Shown in pieces: positions 1-5,264 of a stretch of DNA of 6,906 nt. A model generated the notes under the pieces. It did not search any database, was not told the origin of the DNA, and was given only the letters and a program-made list of their open reading frames with translations. Source of the stretch: an uncultured Bacilli bacterium (GTDB taxonomy: Bacteria; Bacillota_I; Bacilli_A; RF39; UBA660); the NCBI GenBank assembly GCA_947627145.1, contig CANQUW010000055.1, positions 1 through 6,906 of the forward strand. The letters run 5' to 3'. Positions within the stretch are counted from its first letter, which is position 1. The number at the start of each line of letters is the position of its first letter. Both the position numbers and the translations under genes were made by a program.

Positions 1-60
1 CACTTTTTTAGATTTTTTAATTTGTTTTATTAGGATTTTTTTATTATCTAAAATACTCAT
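1..60 (-). CDS. Unrecognised protein, N-terminal 20 codons only
   Basis: An open frame begins at an ATG (60-58) and runs off the left edge without a stop; the visible peptide is MSILDNKKILIKQIKKSKKV, lysine-rich and probably helical. Support for a real gene comes from what lies upstream: a near-consensus promoter (87-115) with a predicted start of transcription near 80, and a purine-rich AAAGGG (69-74) eight bases before the ATG. It sits just after the rpsR terminator and so is a separate transcription unit. In B. subtilis the gene after rpsR is yybT/gdpP, followed by rplI and dnaC, but twenty residues are too few to match any of these and I do not assign a function. The codon content (AAA, ATA, TTA) resembles the neighbours. 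Confidence 0.5.
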   Translation of the reverse strand, partial: MSILDNKKILIKQIKKSKKV

Positions 61-86
61 ACCATCAGCCCTTTCTCTTCCATTTT

Positions 87-115
87 ATTATATAATAAAT
101 TGCCCTTAATAGCAA
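87..115 (-). promoter_or_regulatory. Sigma-A-type promoter of the left-edge gene
   Basis: Read on the minus strand, a -35 element TTGCTA (110-115) is followed after exactly 17 bp by a perfect -10 element TATAAT (87-92). Start of transcription is expected near 79-80, giving an untranslated leader of about 20 nt before the ATG at 60. It lies between the rpsR terminator (122-156) and the left-edge gene, which makes the gene independent of the ribosomal operon. The same -35 hexamer and spacing occur in the rpsF promoter. Confidence 0.65.
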
Positions 116-121
116 ATATAA

Positions 122-156
122 AACTAAAAGAAAAAGAATGAATTTCAAATTCACCC
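122..156 (-). terminator. Rho-independent terminator after rpsR
   Basis: Beginning seven bases after the rpsR stop codon, an 8-bp stem (arms 149-156 and 136-143, including two G-U pairs) closes a 5-nt loop (144-148) and is followed by a U-rich tract, TTTTTCTTTT, at 126-135. This ends the rpsF-ssb-rpsR operon. The stem is mostly A-T with a G-C base, so it is weaker than the ychF terminator, but stem, loop and tail are all in the right order for the minus strand only. Confidence 0.7.
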
Positions 157-163
157 TTTATAA

Positions 164-382
164 TTATCTTGTATATGGAAGTAGTGCAATTGCACGAGCT
201 CTTTTTATTTGATTAGCAATATATCTTTGATGACGAGCACAATTTCCAGTAACACGTCTAGGTAATATTTTACCCTTTTCATTTATATATCTTTTTAAAG
301 AATCAACATCTTTATAATCAACAACATGCTTCTTAGCGCACATATAACATATCTTTTTCTTTCTACGATAAAAATCTGCCAT
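164..382 (-). CDS. rpsR: 30S ribosomal protein S18
   Basis: S18 is a small protein of the 30S platform that binds 16S rRNA as a heterodimer with S6. The 72-residue product has the family's typical length and diagnostic core: a basic N-terminus (FYRRKKK), the [22 protein letters not shown] segment (residues 22-43; RR at 42-43) and the TGNCARHQR motif (45-53). It keeps a possible zinc site, Cys12-x-x-Cys15 paired with Cys48-x-x-His51; S18 proteins are known to exist in cysteine-bearing and cysteine-free forms, and this is the cysteine-bearing one. The ATG at 382 has a perfect AAGGAGG (390-396) seven bases upstream, stronger than that of ssb. It is the last gene of rpsF-ssb-rpsR, 49 nt after ssb, and is followed by a terminator. 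Its partner S6 is encoded two genes upstream. Confidence 0.98.
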   Translation of the reverse strand: MADFYRRKKKICYMCAKKHVVDYKDVDSLKRYINEKGKILPRRVTGNCARHQRYIANQIKRARAIALLPYTR

Positions 383-431
383 AATTAATCCTCCTTTTTA
401 TAATATTTTACTTTCTAAATTTTAGTACTTA

Positions 432-935
432 TTAGAATGGTAATTCATCATCACTAATTTCTACACTTGCACCAAAATCTGCGAAAGGATTATTATCTAC
501 ATCTGTAGTTTTTACATCTTCACTAGGAAAATCATATGGAGTTACATCTTGTGAAGCATTAGAGTTGTCAGTTTGTGGAACTGGTGCACCTTGAGGTACA
601 GCATTTCCTTGATTACTCTTCTTAGTTCCTAAAAACTCTACATTGTCAGCAATAACTTCTGTAATATAACGTCTTTTACCATCTTCACCATCATAACTTC
701 TGCTTTGAATACGACCGTCAATAGCAACTTGACTTCCTTGTGATAAATAATTTTTTACATTTTCAGCTTGTTTTCTCCAAACAACTATATTAATAAAATC
801 AGCTTCTCTCTCTCCTGAATTATTAGTAAAATTTCTATTTACAGCAAGTGAGAAAGTAGCAACAGCAATATTACTAGATGTATATCTTAATTCTGGATCT
901 CTAGTAAGTCTTCCAATTAAAAATACTTTATTCAT
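432..935 (-). CDS. ssb: Single-stranded DNA-binding protein
   Basis: SSB coats single-stranded DNA during replication, recombination and repair and recruits partner enzymes through its C-terminal tip. The 167-residue product shows an OB-fold at about residues 1-104, starting MNKVFLIGRLTRDPELRYT and including the DFINIVVW strand with Trp53, a usual stacking residue. It is followed by a Gln/Asn/Pro/Ser-rich disordered linker (about 105-160) and a canonical acidic tip, DDELPF. The length agrees with SsbA-type replicative SSBs. It lies between rpsF and rpsR, the classic Firmicute arrangement. The ATG at 935 is preceded by GAGAGG (941-946), which overlaps the rpsF TAG stop (946-948); the gap between the genes is 10 nt, so ribosomes ending rpsF probably start ssb by coupling. 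Confidence 0.98.
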   Translation of the reverse strand: MNKVFLIGRLTRDPELRYTSSNIAVATFSLAVNRNFTNNSGEREADFINIVVWRKQAENVKNYLSQGSQVAIDGRIQSRSYDGEDGKRRYITEVIADNVEFLGTKKSNQGNAVPQGAPVPQTDNSNASQDVTPYDFPSEDVKTTDVDNNPFADFGASVEISDDELPF

Positions 936-940
936 AATAA

Positions 941-946
941 CCTCTC
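941..946 (-). promoter_or_regulatory. ssb ribosome binding site touching the rpsF stop
   Basis: GAGAGG lies five bases before the ssb ATG, and its first G is the last base of the rpsF TAG stop codon. The site is weaker than the AAGGAGG of rpsF and rpsR, so ssb translation probably depends partly on rpsF translation. If S6:S18 represses rpsF through the leader, ssb would be expected to follow; that consequence is inference. Confidence 0.6.
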
Positions 947-1233
947 TATTCGTCTACTCTAACAACAATATGACGTAGAACATTTTCATTAATTAATACA
1001 ACTCTTTCAAATTCACTTATAGCATCACTAGAAGCTTCTACTGTAAATAAGAAATAGTAACCAGTCTTATGTTTTTTAATTTCATAAGCAAGCTCTTTTT
1101 GTCCTAATTCTTTTTCTTCAAGCATCTTAGCTTTCTTATCTGTAAGAGTCTTTTTTAATGATTCAACAACTCCCTTAACATCATTTTCATCGATATCAGT
1201 TCTAACGATAAACATTAATTCATATTTTCTCAT
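946..1233 (-). CDS. rpsF: 30S ribosomal protein S6
   Basis: S6 binds the central domain of 16S rRNA together with S18 on the 30S platform. The 95-residue product is the normal Bacilli length (the E. coli protein is longer through a C-terminal extension) and carries the family signatures: MRKYELMFIVR at the N-terminus, the central LAYEIKKHKTGYYFLF region (about residues 48-63) and the C-terminal NENVLRHIVVRVDE, within the ferredoxin-like fold. The ATG at 1233 has AAAAGGAGG (1241-1249) seven bases upstream. It is the first gene of rpsF-ssb-rpsR, with a strong promoter (1299-1327) and a leader of about 59 nt that can fold over the ribosome binding site. Cotranscription with its partner S18 fits joint assembly and feedback control. 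Confidence 0.98.
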   Translation of the reverse strand: MRKYELMFIVRTDIDENDVKGVVESLKKTLTDKKAKMLEEKELGQKELAYEIKKHKTGYYFLFTVEASSDAISEFERVVLINENVLRHIVVRVDE

Positions 1234-1292
1234 GTTTACACCTCCTTTTGGACATAAGGCCTATTTCTAGGCAAGGAGTATTTAAAATACTC
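1234..1292 (-). promoter_or_regulatory. Structured rpsF leader, candidate S6:S18 autoregulatory RNA
   Basis: From the predicted transcription start (about 1292) the minus-strand RNA can form a 5' hairpin, GAGUAUU-UUA-AAUACUC (1292-1276). An inner hairpin, GCCUA-GAAA-UAGGC (1272-1259), has a GNRA tetraloop. The segment CUCCUU (1278-1273) directly before the inner hairpin is complementary to AAGGAG (1247-1242), the rpsF ribosome binding site. This pairing would leave an 11-nt one-sided bulge (1258-1248) and hide the binding site. CUC (1278-1276) is shared by the 5' hairpin and the sequestering helix, so the two states are exclusive. S6:S18 leaders with a hairpin and a 3'-side bulge are known upstream of rpsF in many bacteria. 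The published motif has, as I recall, a conserved CCG in the bulge; here I see UCC, not CCG. There is no U-tract, so control would be translational. Confidence 0.55.
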
Positions 1293-1298
1293 GAATGT

Positions 1299-1327
1299 AT
1301 TATAACAAATTTTTAAAAAACTAGCAA
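1299..1327 (-). promoter_or_regulatory. Extended -10 promoter of the rpsF-ssb-rpsR operon
   Basis: On the minus strand, TTGCTA (1322-1327) is followed by a 17-bp spacer and a perfect TATAAT (1299-1304); the bases TGT directly before it complete an extended -10 (TGnTATAAT). The spacer and upstream DNA are A/T-tract rich. Transcription should start at about 1292, exactly where the leader hairpin begins. The region is separated from ychF by that gene's terminator, so this is the operon's own promoter. Confidence 0.8.
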
Positions 1328-1421
1328 GTACTAACTTCAATTGTCATTATCAAAACAATTTTTCATATAATTTTTATGAACTGTAAATACACTAAACAGA
1401 ACAAAAAGAAAAAGAATATGT

Positions 1422-1469
1422 AAAAAACTAAGTAAATTATATTAAATAATGTAAAATAATTTACTTAGT
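1422..1469 (-). terminator. Strong rho-independent terminator after ychF
   Basis: Fifteen bases after the ychF stop codon, a perfect 14-bp inverted repeat (1456-1469 with 1427-1440) encloses a 15-nt loop (1441-1455) and is followed on the minus strand by six T residues (1422-1427, the last overlapping the stem). The other direction lacks a T-run, so it acts on the minus strand. It isolates ychF from the rpsF operon. Beyond it, 1328-1421 holds no gene, only A/T-rich DNA with two short inverted repeats. Confidence 0.85.
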
Positions 1470-1484
1470 CTATATTTAAATATA

Positions 1485-2585
1485 TTAAACATTAAATCTA
1501 AAATGACATATATCTCCATCTTGCATTATATAATCTTTTCCTTCAAGTCTCATCTTACCAGCTTCTCTTACAGAAACTTCACTTCCACATACAACTAAAT
1601 CATCATAAGACATAACTTCAGCACGTATAAATCCCTTTTCAAAATCAGTATGAATTATTCCAGCACATTTTTTTGCATTCATTCCTTTTTTAAAGGTCCA
1701 TGCCCTTACCTCATCTTTTCCCACAGTAAAGTATGTTGCTAGACCCAACAAATCATAAGTTGCTTGTATCAAATCATCAAGTCCTGAAGTTTTAAGATCA
1801 AGTCCCTCTAAAAGTTCCTTTTTTTCATCATCTGAAAGTTCAGATAAATCTTCTTCTAACTTTGCACAAATAGTAACAACTTTAGCATTTTCTTCCTTAG
1901 CATATTCTTTAACTTGTTTTATATAAATATTATCTTCCATACCTATCATATCTTCATTTATATTAGTAATATAAATTATAGGTTTTATAGTTAAAAAATT
2001 ATATGATTTTAAAGCAAATCTTTCTTCATCACTAAAATCTACAAGTCTTAAAGGTTTATTTTCTTTTAAAGCATCTCTTGCCTTTTCTAATGCATCAAGT
2101 TCTAATAACTCATCTTTATCTTTAGTAGTTCTAGCTTTTTTAGAAACTTTTTCAAGTCTATTTTCTATAATTTCTAAATCCGCAATAGCAAGCTCCAAAT
2201 TAATAGTTTCAATATCTCTAACTGGATTAATTTCACCATCAACATGAATAATATTACTATCATCAAAACATCTAACAACCTCAACTATCGCATCCACTTC
2301 TCTTATATGTGATAAAAACTTATTACCAAGACCCTCACCATTTGATGCCCCTTTTACTAAACCTGCAATATCAGTAAACTCATAAGTTGTAGGTATCTTT
2401 TTATTAGGTTTATACATTTCATTAAGTTTTTCAATTCTCTCATCTGGTACTACTACAACACCTACATTTGGATCAATGGTTGCAAAAGGATAATTCTCAG
2501 CAAGTATCTTTTGTTTTGTAATAGCATTAAATAAAGTAGATTTACCAACATTAGGAAGTCCAATAATTCCTGCACATAAACTCAT
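1485..2585 (-). CDS. ychF: Redox-regulated ATPase YchF (OLA1 family)
   Basis: YchF is a cytosolic, ribosome-associated P-loop NTPase of the Obg class that prefers ATP over GTP. The 366-residue product has the normal length. Visible motifs are the P-loop GLPNVGKST (residues 9-17), the switch II DIAG (72-75), and NINE (208-211) in place of the GTPase NKxD; this Nxx(E) change is what shifts specificity to ATP in the family. A helical coiled-coil insertion lies at about 130-180 and the C-terminal TGS domain at about 280-365 ([14 protein letters not shown] onwards). The ATG at 2585 has GAGGG (2591-2595) five bases upstream. In Bacilli ychF typically stands just before rpsF, as here. It has its own promoter (2609-2637) and terminator (1422-1469), so it appears monocistronic. 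Confidence 0.98.
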   Translation of the reverse strand: MSLCAGIIGLPNVGKSTLFNAITKQKILAENYPFATIDPNVGVVVVPDERIEKLNEMYKPNKKIPTTYEFTDIAGLVKGASNGEGLGNKFLSHIREVDAIVEVVRCFDDSNIIHVDGEINPVRDIETINLELAIADLEIIENRLEKVSKKARTTKDKDELLELDALEKARDALKENKPLRLVDFSDEERFALKSYNFLTIKPIIYITNINEDMIGMEDNIYIKQVKEYAKEENAKVVTICAKLEEDLSELSDDEKKELLEGLDLKTSGLDDLIQATYDLLGLATYFTVGKDEVRAWTFKKGMNAKKCAGIIHTDFEKGFIRAEVMSYDDLVVCGSEVSVREAGKMRLEGKDYIMQDGDICHFRFNV

Positions 2586-2608
2586 AATATCCCTCTTTTC
2601 ACAAATGT

Positions 2609-2637
2609 ATTATACCAAGAAAAAAAGTGTATTTCAA
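2609..2637 (-). promoter_or_regulatory. ychF promoter, embedded in the upstream terminator
   Basis: On the minus strand TTGAAA (2632-2637), a 17-bp spacer and TATAAT (2609-2614) give five of six and six of six consensus bases; TGG before the -10 makes it an extended -10. Transcription should start near 2602, leaving a leader of about 17 nt. The -35 hexamer lies in the loop and arm edge of the abgT terminator hairpin (2623-2644), so the spacer is largely the terminator's 3' arm and T-tract. Confidence 0.8.
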
Positions 2638-2644
2638 CACTTTT
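2620..2644 (-). terminator. Rho-independent terminator after abgT, starting at its stop codon
   Basis: An 8-bp perfect stem, AAAAGTGT with ACACTTTT (2637-2644 and 2623-2630), closes a 6-nt loop (2631-2636) and runs into a T-tract (2620-2626, partly within the stem). The first two stem bases are the last two bases of the abgT TAA stop (2643-2645). It closes the parA-to-abgT transcription unit. With mainly A-T pairs it may be leaky, and some read-through into ychF is possible. Confidence 0.7.
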
Positions 2645-4244
2645 AAATCGTAGGATAAACATTTGGTCCAATTGGTATTCCTAATAAATACCATCCAAAT
2701 ATAATCACAAGCCATATAAAAGTACTTACAGCAAAGTATGGCATAATAAGTTTTATTGATTTTATAATACCAATTGGTTTCGATTTATCTTTATTATAAA
2801 TATTCATGTATCCTAAATATATAGTAAATGCTGCAAGTAAAGGAGTAATACCATTAGTCATAGAGTCAGCAGCTCTCATCATAAATTGTGCAAATTGTGG
2901 TGATATATTACTCTCCATTAAAAGTGGTACAACAACTGGTGAAAATATTTGCCACTTTATAGCAGGAGAAGTTAAGAATAAATTGGATATCGCAATTGCA
3001 ACAATTACAAGTATCATTAAAGGTATACCATCAAATTGTAACATTTGAATTAGATTAGCAAGATTACCTGCAATAACGGTTCCTATCTCTGTTTTCTTAA
3101 ATATAGAAATAAACTGTGATGCAACAAACATAAGTAAAATTAAACTTCCAATTTTCTCAAAATTACTATTAGCTTTTTCTACTATATCTTTATCATTTTT
3201 AACACTTCTCGCACCTATTCCATAAGCAATTCCAACAAGTAAGAATAATAAACTAGTCATAAATGTAAATCCATCTTGGAAATAAGCGCTATCTCCAAAT
3301 ATTTGATTTAAATATGTTTTTTGTTTCATATCAAGAAGTAATCCTGATTGTGGTAAATTTGGAATTAACATATATATAAATAATGCAACTACCAAAAATC
3401 CAGTAACTAAAGCAAAACGTAATCCACGTTTTTGATTTTTTTCTTTTTCTATCTTCTTTTGTTCAAATTCTTCTATATCTATAATATCAATCTCTTGAGT
3501 TCTACTAAAATCTTTATCTTCTTTATAAGAGGAAAGCTTAGGTGCGATAAATTTCTCAATAGCAAAAGTTCCAAGTATAGCCATCAAAAACACACTAAAT
3601 ATAATTATAAAAAGATTAGAACTTAAACTAACATGAGCAGCTTCATCAATTAAATGAGCGGCAGCCTCAGTATAAGGAATAAGTGATACTTCCATTGATC
3701 CAATAAAAAGTGATACTCCATATCCAAATGCAACTCCACAAAAAGCAGTAATAATACCAAGTTGTGGATTTCTTTTTAGTATTTTATAAATTATCGCAGC
3801 AAGTGGAATAAGTATTGCATATCCAACATCATTTATAAGTGATGAAATAATTCCTACAAATAAAATTATAAATGTAAGTTTAGGCTTATTTAATTTTCTT
3901 AAATACTTTTTACTAAATGCATCCAAAAATCCAGTAGCTTCACAAACACTAATACCAATAAGTGAAATTAAAAGTTGTGCAAGTGGTGCAAAACTAACAA
4001 AGTTAGTAGTTGAACTACTAATTATATATTTCATTCCATCAAAATTCAAAAGACTAACAACAGATACAACAGTAGCTTCTAAATCATTAACATTCTCATT
4101 AACTAATTGGTAAGTACTTTGAACACCAAGAAATTCAAGTACTGCACTTAAAAGTACTAATATTATACTTAAAAATAGAAATACTGTTATCGGATGAAAA
4201 TAAAATTTTTTAAGCTTTAATCTTCTTTTTTTATCTTTTCTCAT
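2643..4244 (-). CDS. AbgT-family transporter
   Basis: Inner-membrane transporter of the AbgT family, whose members take up p-aminobenzoyl-glutamate (E. coli AbgT) or expel sulfonamide-type antimetabolites (MtrF, YdaH). The 533-residue product starts with a basic tail (MRKDKKRRLKLKK) and has many hydrophobic segments, about 17-40, 82-103, 123-155, 161-185, 209-230, 275-295, 326-344, 366-382, 405-425, 462-481 and 497-525. Family hallmarks are FVSFAPL (82-88), SPAIKWQIFSPVVVP (426-440) and RAADSMTN-ITPL (457-469). Asn421, Trp431, Pro449, Arg457 and Asp460 keep the spacing of the functional residues I recall from YdaH (N390, W400, P418, R426, D429). A charged cytosolic stretch at about 236-274 is rich in Glu and Lys. 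Its ribosome binding site AGGAG overlaps the DUF951 stop codon, so it is cotranscribed with the par genes. Substrate and direction cannot be told from sequence. Confidence 0.9.
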   Translation of the reverse strand: MRKDKKRRLKLKKFYFHPITVFLFLSIILVLLSAVLEFLGVQSTYQLVNENVNDLEATVVSVVSLLNFDGMKYIISSSTTNFVSFAPLAQLLISLIGISVCEATGFLDAFSKKYLRKLNKPKLTFIILFVGIISSLINDVGYAILIPLAAIIYKILKRNPQLGIITAFCGVAFGYGVSLFIGSMEVSLIPYTEAAAHLIDEAAHVSLSSNLFIIIFSVFLMAILGTFAIEKFIAPKLSSYKEDKDFSRTQEIDIIDIEEFEQKKIEKEKNQKRGLRFALVTGFLVVALFIYMLIPNLPQSGLLLDMKQKTYLNQIFGDSAYFQDGFTFMTSLLFLLVGIAYGIGARSVKNDKDIVEKANSNFEKIGSLILLMFVASQFISIFKKTEIGTVIAGNLANLIQMLQFDGIPLMILVIVAIAISNLFLTSPAIKWQIFSPVVVPLLMESNISPQFAQFMMRAADSMTNGITPLLAAFTIYLGYMNIYNKDKSKPIGIIKSIKLIMPYFAVSTFIWLVIIFGWYLLGIPIGPNVYPTI

Positions 4245-4254
4245 TTTATCACTA

Positions 4255-4259
4255 CTCCT
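4255..4259 (-). promoter_or_regulatory. abgT ribosome binding site overlapping the DUF951 stop
   Basis: AGGAG lies ten bases before the abgT ATG and its first two bases are the last two bases of the DUF951 TAG stop (4258-4260). This links abgT translation to the upstream gene and argues that the two have been adjacent for some time, rather than by a recent unadjusted insertion. Confidence 0.6.
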
Positions 4260-4446
4260 AAGAGATTACTTTTTTTATCTTTTTATTAAACTCTATTCTT
4301 GGAAGTAAAATAGATCTACCACAGTTAATACATTTTATCTTTATATCAGCACCAACTCTTGTAATCTCAAATTCATTTGTACCACAAGGATGTTGCTTTT
4401 TCATCATTACTTTACTTCCTAACTTATATTCTAAATTATTTTGCAT
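4258..4446 (-). CDS. DUF951 family protein (YyzM-like)
   Basis: A 62-residue protein matching the small DUF951 family, known in B. subtilis as YyzM and found next to ychF or mscS in many Firmicutes; its function is unknown. The family signature is clear: a KKQHPCGTNEFEITRVGADIKIKCINCGR stretch spanning residues 16-44, then a basic tail (LPRIEFNKKIKK). His19, Cys21, Cys39 and Cys42 could form a small metal site, which is inference from residue spacing. It is probably cytosolic, perhaps nucleic-acid binding given the positive charge. The ATG at 4446 lies inside the end of mscS (11-nt overlap) with AGAGG (4453-4457) six bases upstream, so it is likely coupled to mscS translation, and its own stop codon supplies part of the abgT ribosome binding site. 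Confidence 0.93.
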   Translation of the reverse strand: MQNNLEYKLGSKVMMKKQHPCGTNEFEITRVGADIKIKCINCGRSILLPRIEFNKKIKKVIS

Positions 4447-5251
4447 TATGTACCTCTATCTGATTATATGGTATTTTAATTTCTGCTTTCTTAAAAGCAT
4501 CGATTATTTCTTTTCTTAAAGTTCTTTGAACTTCAAAATGTTTCATTGATTCAACTAAAACAGTCACTCTATATACTATTGCATTTTCATCTAAATTGTC
4601 AATACCTAAAATTTCAACATCTCCTTTTAGATAATCAAGTTTTTTATTTAATTTCTTAGCAAGTTTATTTAAAGTTTTTTCAACTTTATCTAAATCACTT
4701 TCATAAGCAACTGATACATCTACAATAGCAAGAGAACTATGAAGATTATAATTTATAACTTTATCAATTGAACGATTAGAAACAATAAGTGTTTCTCCTT
4801 TAAAGTTTCTAATTTTAGTAGACTTTAATCCAATAAATATAACTTCTCCCATAAAGTCACCAATTTGAATAGTATCTCCTATTTCAAATTCATCATCTGC
4901 TATTAAAGAAACCCCTGCAATAATATCTTTTGCTGTATCTTGGAAAGCAAGTCCAATTAAAGCAGCTCCTACTCCAAGTCCAGCAATTATACCACTAACG
5001 TTAACTCCAAAAACACTTAAAATATAAAGTGCTACAAATATATAAAGAACATACTTTACCAAATTTATAAGCATAGACTGTACTGTTTGAATTTTTTTCT
5101 TTTTATATTTTGAACTAGTCCTACTACCTCTAAAAACTTTAATTATAAATCCTCTTATAAATCTATACAAAATAATACCTACTATAATACTTATTATACA
5201 TTTAATAAGTACTGTAATAATTTCAGCTATTTCAATACCCAACACAGCCAT
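4436..5251 (-). CDS. Small-conductance mechanosensitive channel, MscS family
   Basis: MscS channels are homoheptameric membrane valves that open under membrane tension and release solutes on osmotic downshock. The 271-residue product has the compact three-helix form: TM1 about residues 8-32, TM2 about 62-84 and the Gly/Ala-rich pore helix TM3 about 86-117 (GIIAGLGVGAALIGLAFQD at 87-105). After this come the cytosolic beta domain (about 119-170, with FEIGDTIQIGDFMGEV) and the C-terminal alpha/beta domain, which ends in PYNQIEVH (261-268), equivalent to the IPFPQ..VH end of the family. A strongly basic loop (48-53) separates TM1 from TM2. The ATG at 5251 has AAAGGGGTGA (5257-5266), a degenerate ribosome binding site overlapping the parB stop; the intergenic gap is 13 nt. 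The family is certain; a specific name (mscS, ykuT, yfkC) is not. Confidence 0.93.
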   Translation of the reverse strand: MAVLGIEIAEIITVLIKCIISIIVGIILYRFIRGFIIKVFRGSRTSSKYKKKKIQTVQSMLINLVKYVLYIFVALYILSVFGVNVSGIIAGLGVGAALIGLAFQDTAKDIIAGVSLIADDEFEIGDTIQIGDFMGEVIFIGLKSTKIRNFKGETLIVSNRSIDKVINYNLHSSLAIVDVSVAYESDLDKVEKTLNKLAKKLNKKLDYLKGDVEILGIDNLDENAIVYRVTVLVESMKHFEVQRTLRKEIIDAFKKAEIKIPYNQIEVHNAK

Positions 5252-5264
5252 ATAATCACCCCTT

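Noticed and set aside
383..431. Internal promoter or attenuator between ssb and rpsR
   Set aside because: The 49-nt gap has a TATTAT-like stretch but no -35 at a suitable distance and no stable hairpin with a T-run. I see only the strong rpsR ribosome binding site there.
2806..3048. 80-codon open frame on the plus strand
   Set aside because: It lies fully inside abgT in antisense, has no convincing ribosome binding site or promoter, and its peptide resembles no family I know. AT-rich membrane-protein genes often leave such antisense frames.
3432..3626. 64-codon open frame on the plus strand (phenylalanine-, tyrosine- and lysine-rich)
   Set aside because: It is antisense to the charged loop of abgT; the Phe runs are the complement of Lys/Glu codons. 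There is no support for expression.
1485..4244. Alternative genetic code with TGA as tryptophan
   Set aside because: The AT-richness and the absence of TGA stops among nine genes raised the idea, but every tryptophan checked is TGG and no gene has an in-frame TGA. The lack of TGA stops in so few genes is not telling.
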